From positions 186,001 through 250,000 of the forward strand of contig NZ_WTVG02000037.1 in NCBI RefSeq assembly GCF_012910705.2: a stretch of DNA of 64,000 nucleotides, in the 5' to 3' direction. Below the pieces are notes generated by a model that was not told where the DNA came from, ran no database searches, and worked only from the letters and a program-made list of their open reading frames with translations. Shown one piece after another: positions 57,279-64,000 of this stretch. Each line of letters opens with the position of its first letter. Within the stretch, counting starts at the first letter, position 1. The DNA is from Aromatoleum anaerobium (GTDB lineage: Bacteria; Pseudomonadota; Gammaproteobacteria; Burkholderiales; Rhodocyclaceae). A program made the translations under genes and the position numbers.

Positions 57279-58046
57279 ATGAGAGGAATCAACGGAAAAG
57301 TCGTCATCGTCACCGGCGGCGCCGGTGGCATCGGTTCGGCAATCTGCCGTCGCTTCGGCGAGGAAGGCGCGAAAGTCGCAGTGTTCGACATCAACCGCGA
57401 CGCGGCCGAGGCGGTCGCCGCGGACATCCGCGCGAAAGGCGGCGCGGCGCACGCGTTCGCGGTCGATCTGACGAAGCAGGATTCGGTGATCACCGCGGTG
57501 ACGGCCGCCGAGGAGGCGCTCGGGCCGACCGACGTGCTGGTCAACAACGCCGGCTGGGACAAGATCGGCAACTTCCTCAGCACCGACAAGCCGCTGTGGG
57601 ACAAGATCGTCGCGATCAACCTGTACGGCGCGCTGTACATGCACCACGCGGTTGTCAAGGGCATGGTCGAGCGCGGCTCGGGCCGTGTCGTCAACATCGC
57701 CTCCGACGCCGGCCGCGGCGGCTCGTCGGGCGAGGCGGTGTATTCGTTCTGCAAGGGCGGCCTGATCGCGTTCTCGAAGACGATGGCGCGCGAACTTGCC
57801 CGCCAGCAGATCAGCGTCAACGTCGTGTGCCCCGGTCCGACCGACACGCCGCTGCTCGACGACATCTGCGGCGAGGGCGAGAAGGGCGAGAAGCTGCGCA
57901 CGGCCTTCACGCGCGCGGTGCCGTTCGGCCGGCTCGGCCAGCCCGACGACCTGCCCGGTGCGGTTCTGTTCCTGTCGAGCGACGACGCGTCCTTCATCAC
58001 CGGCCAAGTGCTGAGCGTGTCGGGCGGCCTGACGATGGCCGGCTGA
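57279..58046 (+). CDS. badH: BadH-like 2-hydroxycyclohexanecarboxyl-CoA dehydrogenase (SDR)
   Basis: 255 residues. NAD-binding VVIVTGGAGGIGSAICRRFG (TGxxxGIG), VLVNNAGWDK (NNAG), catalytic S-Y-K in NIASDAG...YSFCKGGL, and VNVVCPGPTDTP. D in FDINRD fits NAD rather than NADP. Oxidises the 2-hydroxy intermediate to the 2-keto CoA ester in the alicyclic pathway. GAGGAGC lies 8 bases upstream. Confidence 0.9.
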   Translation: MRGINGKVVIVTGGAGGIGSAICRRFGEEGAKVAVFDINRDAAEAVAADIRAKGGAAHAFAVDLTKQDSVITAVTAAEEALGPTDVLVNNAGWDKIGNFLSTDKPLWDKIVAINLYGALYMHHAVVKGMVERGSGRVVNIASDAGRGGSSGEAVYSFCKGGLIAFSKTMARELARQQISVNVVCPGPTDTPLLDDICGEGEKGEKLRTAFTRAVPFGRLGQPDDLPGAVLFLSSDDASFITGQVLSVSGGLTMAG

Positions 58047-58090
58047 GCGCCGCCTTGCAAACCTGCATCGAACATCCAGAGGAAATCAAA

Positions 58091-58873
58091 ATGGAATACC
58101 AGGACATTCTGTACACGAAGCAAGACGGCATCGCGACGATCACGATCAACCGGGCCGCGCAGTACAACGCGTTCCGCGCGCAGACCTGCGAGGAGATGAT
58201 CCACGCGCTGAAGGACGCGGACTACGACCGCCAGATCGGCGTCGTCGTGCTGACCGGCGCCGGCGACAAGGCGTTCTGCACCGGCGGCGACCAGGGCACG
58301 CAGGACGGCGGCTACGGCGGCCGCGGCGTGATCGGCCTGCCGATCGAGGAAGTGCAGAGCGCGATCCGCGACATCGCGAAGCCGGTGATCGCGCGCGTGA
58401 ACGGCTTCGCGATCGGCGGCGGCAACGTGCTCGTGACGATCTGCGATCTGGCGATCGCCTCCGACCGCGCCCAGCTCGGCCAGGCGGGGCCCCGCGTCGG
58501 CTCGGTCGACCCCGGCTTCGGCACCGCGCTGCTCGCGCGCGTCGTCGGCGAGAAGAAGGCGCGCGAGATCTGGTATCTGTGCCGCCGCTACACCGCGCAG
58601 GAAGCGCTCGCGATGGGCCTCGTCAATGCGGTGGTGCCGCACGACCAACTCGACGCCGAAGTGAAGAAGTGGTGCGACGAGATCGTCGAGAAGAGCCCGA
58701 CCGCGATCGCGCTCGCGAAGAAGTCGTTCAATGTCGACACCGAGATGATCCGCGGCATGGGCGGCCTCGCGATGCACGCGCTGAAGCTGTATTACGAGAC
58801 GGCCGAATCGGCCGAAGGCGGCAACGCGTTCCGCGAGAAGAGGAAGCCGGAGTTCCGCAAGCACGTCAAGTAA
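58091..58873 (+). CDS. badI: BadI-like 2-ketocyclohexanecarboxyl-CoA hydrolase (MenB-related crotonase)
   Basis: 260 residues, the BadI length. MEYQDILYTKQDGIATITIN then RAAQYNAFRAQTCEEM; KAFCTGGDQGTQDGGYGGRG is the MenB-like loop; GFAIGGGNVLVTICDLAIAS and GPRVGSVDPGFGTALLARVV follow. Hydrolyses the ring open to give pimeloyl-CoA. Strong resemblance to MenB, as known for BadI. It lies 44 bases after badH. Confidence 0.92.
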   Translation: MEYQDILYTKQDGIATITINRAAQYNAFRAQTCEEMIHALKDADYDRQIGVVVLTGAGDKAFCTGGDQGTQDGGYGGRGVIGLPIEEVQSAIRDIAKPVIARVNGFAIGGGNVLVTICDLAIASDRAQLGQAGPRVGSVDPGFGTALLARVVGEKKAREIWYLCRRYTAQEALAMGLVNAVVPHDQLDAEVKKWCDEIVEKSPTAIALAKKSFNVDTEMIRGMGGLAMHALKLYYETAESAEGGNAFREKRKPEFRKHVK

Positions 58874-58881
58874 GCGCTCGC

Positions 58882-58924
58882 GCAGCCGCCGCCCCGACCG
58901 GTGACCGATCGCCGGCGGCGGCGC
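58882..58924 (+). other. GC-rich stem-loop between badI and the second acyl-CoA dehydrogenase gene
   Basis: GCAGCCGCCGCC near 58883 can pair with GGCGGCGGCGC near 58914-58924 around a GACCGGTGACCGATC loop that has its own short stem. There is no T-run, so it is more likely an mRNA stabiliser or partial attenuator than a full terminator. Confidence 0.4.
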
Positions 58925-58979
58925 TTCGCCGCACGATGAAAACCACAACGCACCATCATTACCGGAGAGGGAACAGGAC

Positions 58980-60134
58980 ATGATCCGCGATCAGGAGACA
59001 GTGAACATTCTTCTCGACACGATCTCGCGCTTCGTGCGCGAGCGCCTCGTGCCGCAGGAAGCCCACGTCGCCGAAACCGACCAGATCCCGCAGGAACTCG
59101 TCGACGAGATGAAGGAACTCGGCCTCTTCGGCCTGTCGATTCCCGAGGAATACGGCGGCATGGGGCTGACGATGGAGGAGGAAGTCCTCGCGACCTTCGA
59201 GATCGGCAAGACCTCGCCGTGCTTCCGGTCGCTGTTCGCGACCAACAACGGCATCGGCGCGCAGGGCATCGTGATTGACGGCACCCCCGAGCAGAAGCGC
59301 CATTACCTGCCGAAGCTCGCGTCCGGCGAGATCATCGGCGCGTTCGCGCTGACCGAGCCCGACAGCGGCTCGGACGCCGCCAGCCTGCGCACCAGCGCGC
59401 GGCGCGACAGCGACTTCTACGTGTTGAACGGCACGAAGCGCTACATCACCAACGCCCCCGAAGCCGGCATCTTCACCGTGATGGCGCGCACGACGCCGGA
59501 CAGCCGCGGCGCGCAGGGCATCTCGGCGTTCATCGTCGAGCGCGGCACACCGGGCCTCGCGCTCGGGCCGATCGACAAGAAGATGGGCCAGAAGGGCGCG
59601 CATATCTGCGACGTGATCTTCGAGGACTGCCGCGTGCCGGCCGCGAACCTGATCGGCGGGCGTGAGGAAGTCGGTTTCAAGACGGCGATGAAGGTGCTCG
59701 ACAAGGGTCGCATCAACATCGCCGCAGTGTGCGTCGGCGTTGCCGAACGCATGCTCGACGACGCGCTGCGCTACGCGATGGAACGCAAGCAGTTCGGCAA
59801 GCCGATCGCCGAGTTCCAGCTGATCCAGGCGATGCTCGCCGACAGCAAGGCCGAGATCTATGCCGCGCGCTCGATGGTGATCGACGCCGCACGGCGCCGC
59901 GACGACGGGCTTGATGTCGGCACCGAAGCCGCGTGCGCGAAGCTCTTCGCGTCGGAAATGTGCGGCCGCGTGGCCGACCGCGCGGTGCAGATCTTCGGCG
60001 GCGCCGGGTATCTCGCCGAGTACGGCATCGAGCGCTTCTACCGCGACGTGCGCCTGTTCCGCATCTTCGAAGGTACGACGCAGATCCAGCAGCTCGTTAT
60101 TGCCCGCAACATGATCCGCGCGCAGGCGGATTGA
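58980..60134 (+). CDS. Acyl-CoA dehydrogenase of the alicyclic acid cluster
   Basis: 384 residues. LVPQEAHVAETDQIPQELVD; FALTEPDSGSDAASLRTSA; GVAERMLDDALRYAMERKQF; GGAGYLAEYGIERFYRDVRL then FRIFEGTTQIQQL, with the standard catalytic Glu (unlike AliB). It could be the next dehydrogenation after AliB (to the diene/ene step), or act on the ring-opened pimeloyl-CoA. Start at 58980 with GGAGAGGGAACAGG upstream. Confidence 0.88.
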   Translation: MIRDQETVNILLDTISRFVRERLVPQEAHVAETDQIPQELVDEMKELGLFGLSIPEEYGGMGLTMEEEVLATFEIGKTSPCFRSLFATNNGIGAQGIVIDGTPEQKRHYLPKLASGEIIGAFALTEPDSGSDAASLRTSARRDSDFYVLNGTKRYITNAPEAGIFTVMARTTPDSRGAQGISAFIVERGTPGLALGPIDKKMGQKGAHICDVIFEDCRVPAANLIGGREEVGFKTAMKVLDKGRINIAAVCVGVAERMLDDALRYAMERKQFGKPIAEFQLIQAMLADSKAEIYAARSMVIDAARRRDDGLDVGTEAACAKLFASEMCGRVADRAVQIFGGAGYLAEYGIERFYRDVRLFRIFEGTTQIQQLVIARNMIRAQAD

Positions 60135-60175
60135 GCCCGGCCGAAAAGCATCCCCACAGAGAGGAGACATCATAA

Positions 60176-61027
60176 ATGGCTGGGCAACATGCACCGGACG
60201 CGGAGCTCGACCTCGCGCCGATTCTCGAAACGCAGGGACTCGTCAAGGAGTTCCGCGGTTTCGTCGCCGTCAATGACGTCGATCTGAAGGTCCGGCGCGG
60301 GCACATCCACGCGCTGATCGGGCCGAATGGCGCCGGCAAGACGACGTGTTTCAATCTGCTGACGAAGTTTCTCGAGCCCACGCGCGGCACGATCCGCTTC
60401 AACGGCGCCGACATCACCCGCGAGGCGCCGCAGCAGGTTGCGCGGCTCGGCATGGTCCGCTCGTTCCAGATCTCCGCGGTGTTCCCGCACCTGACGGTGC
60501 TCGAAAACGTCCGCATCGCGCTGCAGCGCGCCCTCGGCACGAGCTTCCACTTCTGGAAGCCCGGCGCGAGTCTCAAGCGGCTCGACGGGCGCGCGATGGA
60601 GTTGCTCGCCGCGGTCGGTCTCGAGAACTACGCGCGGATGATCGCCGTCGAGATGCCATATGGGAGGAAGCGCGCGCTCGAACTCGCGACGACGCTCGCG
60701 CTCGACCCCGAGCTGATGCTGCTCGACGAACCGACGCAGGGCATGGGCCACGAGGACGTCGACCGCGTGATGCAGTTGATCAAGCAGGTGTCGGCGAACC
60801 GCACGATCCTGATGGTCGAGCACAACATGAAGGTCGTCGCCGGCATCTGCGACCGCATCACCGTGCTCGCGCGCGGCGCGGTGCTCGCCGAGGGCGATTA
60901 CGCGACCGTCTCGGCGAATCCGGCGGTGATCGAAGCCTATATGGGATCGGAATCGAACGAGGCGGCGGCCGGCGGATTGTCCGGTTCCGACGACGCGCGG
61001 CCCCACGACACGGAGCTGGTCCTATGA
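60176..61027 (+). CDS. livG: LivG-type ABC transporter ATPase
   Basis: 283 residues. Walker A GPNGAGKTTC is intact; signature MPYGRKRALELATTLALDPE; Walker B LMLLDEPTQGMGHED; switch His in MVEHNMKVV. LivG-type C-terminus with a 20-residue tail. Pairs with the LivF homologue that follows. GAGGAGAC 7 bases upstream. First of four transporter genes joined by ATGA overlaps. Confidence 0.93.
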   Translation: MAGQHAPDAELDLAPILETQGLVKEFRGFVAVNDVDLKVRRGHIHALIGPNGAGKTTCFNLLTKFLEPTRGTIRFNGADITREAPQQVARLGMVRSFQISAVFPHLTVLENVRIALQRALGTSFHFWKPGASLKRLDGRAMELLAAVGLENYARMIAVEMPYGRKRALELATTLALDPELMLLDEPTQGMGHEDVDRVMQLIKQVSANRTILMVEHNMKVVAGICDRITVLARGAVLAEGDYATVSANPAVIEAYMGSESNEAAAGGLSGSDDARPHDTELVL

Positions 61028-61731
61028 GCCCGACCGAATACCTGCGGGTCTCGGACCTGCACGCCTTCTACGGCGAGTCGCACATCCTGCACGGCATCGA
61101 CTTCACCGTGCGGCGCGGCGAATGCGTGACGCTGCTGGGCCGCAACGGCGCCGGACGCACGACGACCTTGCGCGCGATCATGGGCCTGACCGGACGCCGC
61201 ACCGGCTCGATCATGCTGAACGGCCGCGAGGCGATCCACCTCGCGCCGCACCGGATCGCGCAGATCGGCGTCGGCTACTGCCCGGAGGAGCGCGGCATCT
61301 ACGCCGGTCTCAGCACCGAGGAGAACCTGTTGCTGCCGCCGCTCGTCGGCAGCGGCGGGTTGAGCGTCGACGAGATCTACGTGATGTTCCCGAACCTGTG
61401 GGAACGGCGCCACAGCCAGGGCACGAAGCTCTCGGGCGGCGAGCAGCAGATGCTCGCGATGGCGCGCATCCTGCGCACCGGCGCGCGGCTGCTGCTGCTC
61501 GACGAAATCTCCGAAGGGCTCGCGCCGGTGATCGTGCAGAAGCTCGGCGAAGTCATCCGCAAGCTCAAGCAGCGCGACTACACGATCCTGCTCGTCGAGC
61601 AGAACTTCCGCTTCGCCGCGCCGCTTGCCGACCGCCTGCTGGTCGTCGAGCACGGCCAGATCGTCGCGGAGATCGCGCAGCGCGAGTTGCGGCATAAGCA
61701 GGACTTTCTGCAGGAGTTGCTCGGCGTATGA
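61024..61731 (+). CDS. livF: LivF-type ABC transporter ATPase with Walker A Lys to Arg
   Basis: 235 residues. Walker A reads LLGRNGAGRTTTLRAIMGL: the invariant Lys is Arg45 (codon CGC at 61156-61158). The rest is normal: LSGGEQQMLAMARIL signature, LLLLDEISEGLAP Walker B, H-switch region VEQNFRF (Q as in LivF). Start overlaps the livG stop by 4 bases. ATP binding or hydrolysis in this half may be reduced; the partner LivG keeps its Lys. Confidence 0.92.
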   Translation: MSPTEYLRVSDLHAFYGESHILHGIDFTVRRGECVTLLGRNGAGRTTTLRAIMGLTGRRTGSIMLNGREAIHLAPHRIAQIGVGYCPEERGIYAGLSTEENLLLPPLVGSGGLSVDEIYVMFPNLWERRHSQGTKLSGGEQQMLAMARILRTGARLLLLDEISEGLAPVIVQKLGEVIRKLKQRDYTILLVEQNFRFAAPLADRLLVVEHGQIVAEIAQRELRHKQDFLQELLGV

Positions 61732-61925
61732 AGACGACCGCGCCACTTCCCCCGTTCGGCCCCGCCGACCTGTTTGCGGCGCCGCCGTCGTTCCGGCCCT
61801 TCGACCGCGGCGCGGACCACCCCTTGCCGGGACTGTTCGGGCCGGTCACCTACCGGCCGTTTCCCGGTCAGCCGAGCGGGCCGCTGTCCCGCCCGGCCGA
61901 CGCTTTCTGGAGTTTCGCGCAATGA
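61728..61925 (+). CDS. 65-residue Pro-rich protein coupled between livF and livH
   Basis: The ATG at 61728 overlaps the livF stop (ATGA) and the stop at 61925 overlaps the livH start (ATGA). Sequence starts MKTTAPLPPFGPADLFAAPP and is rich in Pro, Gly, Phe and Ala, with no membrane helix. Residues 33-54 repeat a P-x-P/F pattern (PLPGLFGPVTYRPFPGQPSG). Perfect coupling at both ends argues for translation. No family recognised; it could be a small transporter accessory or a translational bridge. Confidence 0.65.
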   Translation: MKTTAPLPPFGPADLFAAPPSFRPFDRGADHPLPGLFGPVTYRPFPGQPSGPLSRPADAFWSFAQ

Positions 61926-62809
61926 CGGACATTTTCGGTGTTCCGCTGCAGGCGCTGATGGGCCAGCTCGTGCTGGGCCTCGTCAATGGCTCGTTCTACG
62001 CCGTGCTGAGCCTCGGCCTTGCGGTGATCTTCGGCATGCTGCACATCATCAACTTCACGCACGGCGCGCTGTACATGATGGGCGCGCTGTTCACGTGGAT
62101 GCTGCTCGAGTACGCCGGGGTCGGCTACTGGTGGTCGCTGGTCCTCGCGCCGGCGGGCGTCGGCGCGATCGGCATCGTCATCGAGCGGGTACTGCTGCAG
62201 CGGCTGTACAAGCTCGATCCCCTGTACGGCCTGCTGCTGACCTTCGGCCTCGCGCTGATGATCGAAGGCTTGTTCCGCCATCTGTACGGCGTCGCGGGCC
62301 AGCCATATTCGATTCCCGAGGAGCTTTCCGGCGCGCTCGATCTCGGCTTCATGTTCCTGCCGAAGTACCGCGCGTGGGTCATCGCCGCGTCGCTCGCGGT
62401 GTGCCTCTTCACGTGGTACACGATCGAGAAGACGCGGCTCGGCGCCTACCTGCGCGCCGCGACCGAGAACGCGACGCTGACCCAGGCGCTCGGCATCAAC
62501 GTGCCGCTGATGGTGATGCTGACCTATGGCTTCGCCGTCGGGCTCGCGGGCCTGGCCGGCGTGCTCGCCGCGCCGACGACGCAGGTCGGTCCGCTGATGG
62601 GCTCGAACCTGCTGATCGTCGTGTTCGCCGTCGTCGTCATCGGCGGCATGGGTTCGATCCTCGGCTCGGTCGTGACCGGCCTCGGGCTGGGCCTCATCGA
62701 AGGCCTGACGAAAGTGTTCTATGCCGAGGCGAGTTCCACGGTGGTCTTCATCGTCATGGCGATCGTGCTGATGTTCCGCCCCGCGGGCCTGTTCGGGAGG
62801 GAGAAATGA
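61922..62809 (+). CDS. livH: LivH-type ABC transporter permease
   Basis: 295 residues. QLVLGLVNGSFYAVLSLGLA then VIFGMLHIINFTHGALYMMG is the LivH N-terminus. Eight or so TM helices; the EAA-like loop RAATENATLTQALGINVPLM is present (R-A-x-x-x-N). Ends VLMFRPAGLFGREK. Overlaps the next start by 4 bases. Confidence 0.94.
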   Translation: MTDIFGVPLQALMGQLVLGLVNGSFYAVLSLGLAVIFGMLHIINFTHGALYMMGALFTWMLLEYAGVGYWWSLVLAPAGVGAIGIVIERVLLQRLYKLDPLYGLLLTFGLALMIEGLFRHLYGVAGQPYSIPEELSGALDLGFMFLPKYRAWVIAASLAVCLFTWYTIEKTRLGAYLRAATENATLTQALGINVPLMVMLTYGFAVGLAGLAGVLAAPTTQVGPLMGSNLLIVVFAVVVIGGMGSILGSVVTGLGLGLIEGLTKVFYAEASSTVVFIVMAIVLMFRPAGLFGREK

Positions 62810-63750
62810 TGCAACCGAGACTGTCGACGTACGCCGGCCTCGCCGGCCTCGCGCTGCTGCTCGCGGCCCCGGCGGTGATCTATCCGGTGCTGGTGATGAA
62901 GGTGCTGTGCTTCGCGCTGTTCGCGTGCGCGTTCAACCTGCTGCTCGGCTACACCGGCCTGTTGTCGTTCGGCCATGCGGCCTTCCTCGGCAGCGCCGCG
63001 TACATCACCGGCCATGCGCTGAAAGTGTGGGAACTGCCGACGCTCGTCGGGCTCGCCGCCGGCACGCTCGGTGCCGCGGCGCTCGGCTGGGTCTTCGGCA
63101 CCCTCGCGATCCGGCGCCACGGCATCTATTTCGCGATGGTCACGCTCGCGCTCGCGCAGCTCGTGTTCTTCGTGCTGCTGCAGGCGCCCTTCACGCACGG
63201 CGAGGATGGCCTGCAGGGCGTGCCGCGCGGGCGGCTCTTCGGCATCGATCTCGCGGACGACTACGCGCTGTATTACGTTGTCGTGGCGCTGTTCGTCGGC
63301 GCGTTCTGGCTGATCCGGCGCACGATCGACTCGCCGTTCGGGCAGATCCTGAAGGCGATCCGCGAGAACGAGGCGCGCGTGCTGTCGCTCGGCTACGACG
63401 TCACGCGCTACAAGCTGCTCGCGTTCGTGCTGTCGGCGGCGCTGGCCGGGCTCGCCGGCGCGACGAAGACGCTGGTGTTCAACTTCGCGACGCTCGGCGA
63501 CGCGCACTGGCACATGTCGGGCGAGGTCGTGCTGATGACGCTCGTCGGCGGCCTCGGCACGGTGTTCGGCCCGGTCGTCGGCGCGGCGCTGATCGTGACG
63601 CTGCAGAACGAGCTCGCGGACAAGGTCGGTTCGCTGGTGACGGTGATCATGGGCGCGATCTTCGTCGTCTGCGTGCTCGCGTTCCGCCGCGGCATCGTCG
63701 GCGAGGGCATCGCGCTGTACCGCCGCATGATCGGCGAGAAGAACCGCTGA
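62806..63750 (+). CDS. livM: LivM-type ABC transporter permease
   Basis: 314 residues. CFALFACAFNLLLGYTGLLS then FGHAAFLGSAAYITG is the LivM motif. The cytoplasmic loop SPFGQILKAIRENEARVLSL then GYDVTRYKL contacts the ATPases. Ends with a basic tail. ATG at 62806 (ATGATG; ATGA overlap with livH). Last gene of the operon; two stem-loops follow. Confidence 0.94.
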   Translation: MMQPRLSTYAGLAGLALLLAAPAVIYPVLVMKVLCFALFACAFNLLLGYTGLLSFGHAAFLGSAAYITGHALKVWELPTLVGLAAGTLGAAALGWVFGTLAIRRHGIYFAMVTLALAQLVFFVLLQAPFTHGEDGLQGVPRGRLFGIDLADDYALYYVVVALFVGAFWLIRRTIDSPFGQILKAIRENEARVLSLGYDVTRYKLLAFVLSAALAGLAGATKTLVFNFATLGDAHWHMSGEVVLMTLVGGLGTVFGPVVGAALIVTLQNELADKVGSLVTVIMGAIFVVCVLAFRRGIVGEGIALYRRMIGEKNR

Positions 63751-63793
63751 GTGGCCGACAGCGGCGCCCCGGCCGGGCGCCGCTGTCGGCCAC
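63751..63793 (+). terminator. Perfect 18-bp stem-loop right after livM
   Basis: GTGGCCGACAGCGGCGCC (63751-63768), 7-base loop, and its exact inverse complement (63776-63793). It begins at the base after the livM stop. No T-run follows, so it may protect the mRNA 3' end or act with the terminator at 63874. Confidence 0.6.
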
Positions 63794-63873
63794 TGCACCA
63801 CAGCCTGCTGAAAGGTCTTGCCTCCGGCGAAGGATCCCTCCCTCTCCTCCTTCCTGATTCGCCGGAGTTTTTG

Positions 63874-63907
63874 CCGGCTCGACGCACGCGCGTCGGGCCG
63901 GTTTTTT
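63874..63907 (+). terminator. Intrinsic terminator of the liv operon
   Basis: CCGGCTCGACGC (63874-63885), loop ACGC, GCGTCGGGCCGG (63890-63901), then six T (63902-63907). The stem has one T/G pair and eleven Watson-Crick pairs. Canonical rho-independent terminator on the plus strand. Confidence 0.88.
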
Positions 63908-63959
63908 ATCAGCGGCCCTGTTTCTTATGCCGACGAGCGCGTTGCGCCCGATCGTTCAA

Positions 63960-63991
63960 CAGTGCAGCAGTGCAGCAGTGCAGCAGTGCAG
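63960..63991. repeat. Four tandem copies of an 8-bp unit (CAGTGCAG)
   Basis: CAGTGCAG is repeated four times in a row, perfectly, near the end of the window. It is outside genes I can recognise, downstream of the terminator. Possible slippage tract or protein-binding array; the sequence beyond is not visible. Confidence 0.7.
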
Positions 63992-64000
63992 CACCGCGCC

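Noticed and set aside
63751-63793. Reading the long stem-loop after livM as a mobile-element inverted repeat
   Set aside because: The arms are only 7 bases apart and sit at an operon end, so an RNA stem-loop is the simpler reading.

Overview
The window is high-GC DNA with the gene style of a Rhodocyclales betaproteobacterium, most likely the Aromatoleum/Azoarcus/Thauera group. This rests on an alicyclic/aromatic acid catabolic cluster (bad/ali genes with a branched-chain-type ABC transporter), a pqq operon, a Neisseria-type porin, a type IV pilin and many c-di-GMP proteins. The species call is inference. No rRNA, tRNA or CRISPR array was seen.

1-9.5 kb is a debris-rich accessory region. It starts with the 3' part of an EAL-CBS-GGDEF protein. 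It then holds a dense run of type II toxin-antitoxin (TA) loci: two DUF1778-GNAT pairs, BrnTA, VapBC, DinJ with a frameshifted YafQ, and broken Phd/ParE and CopG remnants. A PAS-type chemotaxis receptor and a truncated EAL protein lie among them, along with a collapsed second copy of that EAL gene. One end of a Tn402/Tn5053-type transposon and mosaic palindromic repeats are also present. 9.5-12.5 kb carries a pilin, a Sel1/TPR protein and a secreted PHB-depolymerase-like esterase. 12.5-15.8 kb is a second TA patch (MNT nucleotidyltransferase, HicAB, RES-Xre) around a TDT/SLAC1 transporter.

16-24.6 kb: an AidB-like acyl-CoA dehydrogenase converges on a minus-strand operon, pqqB-C-A-D-peptidase-E. 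That operon continues without real gaps into a 31-residue membrane micro-protein, a PuuD-like membrane protein, a SerC-family aminotransferase and a dihydroorotate-dehydrogenase-like flavoprotein. 24.7-33.2 kb is a second minus-strand operon: TonB-dependent receptor, a CruF/CrtC-like two-domain fusion, a YfiR protein, a hybrid histidine kinase and a REC-GGDEF cyclase. It reads as an outer-membrane-linked sensory system feeding c-di-GMP.

33.3-50.4 kb: an IS1634-type remnant, a GST, a DUF2760-Hsp70-Hsp70 operon, Dps, an RND efflux operon with a divergent TetR gene and tandem palindromic operators, and a PAS-GAF-PAS-GGDEF-EAL protein.

50.5-63.8 kb is a cyclohexanecarboxylate catabolic island. 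A porin, BadK hydratase, AliA CoA ligase and periplasmic binding protein are on the minus strand. AliB dehydrogenase, BadH, BadI, a second acyl-CoA dehydrogenase and LivG/F/H/M permease genes are on the plus strand, with the MarR regulator BadR inside. Together these would import an alicyclic acid, activate it to the CoA thioester, dehydrogenate, hydrate and oxidise it, and open the ring to pimeloyl-CoA. The most notable oddities are a Walker A Lys-to-Arg change in LivF, a 65-codon ORF coupled at both ends inside the transporter operon, and the extended pqq operon.
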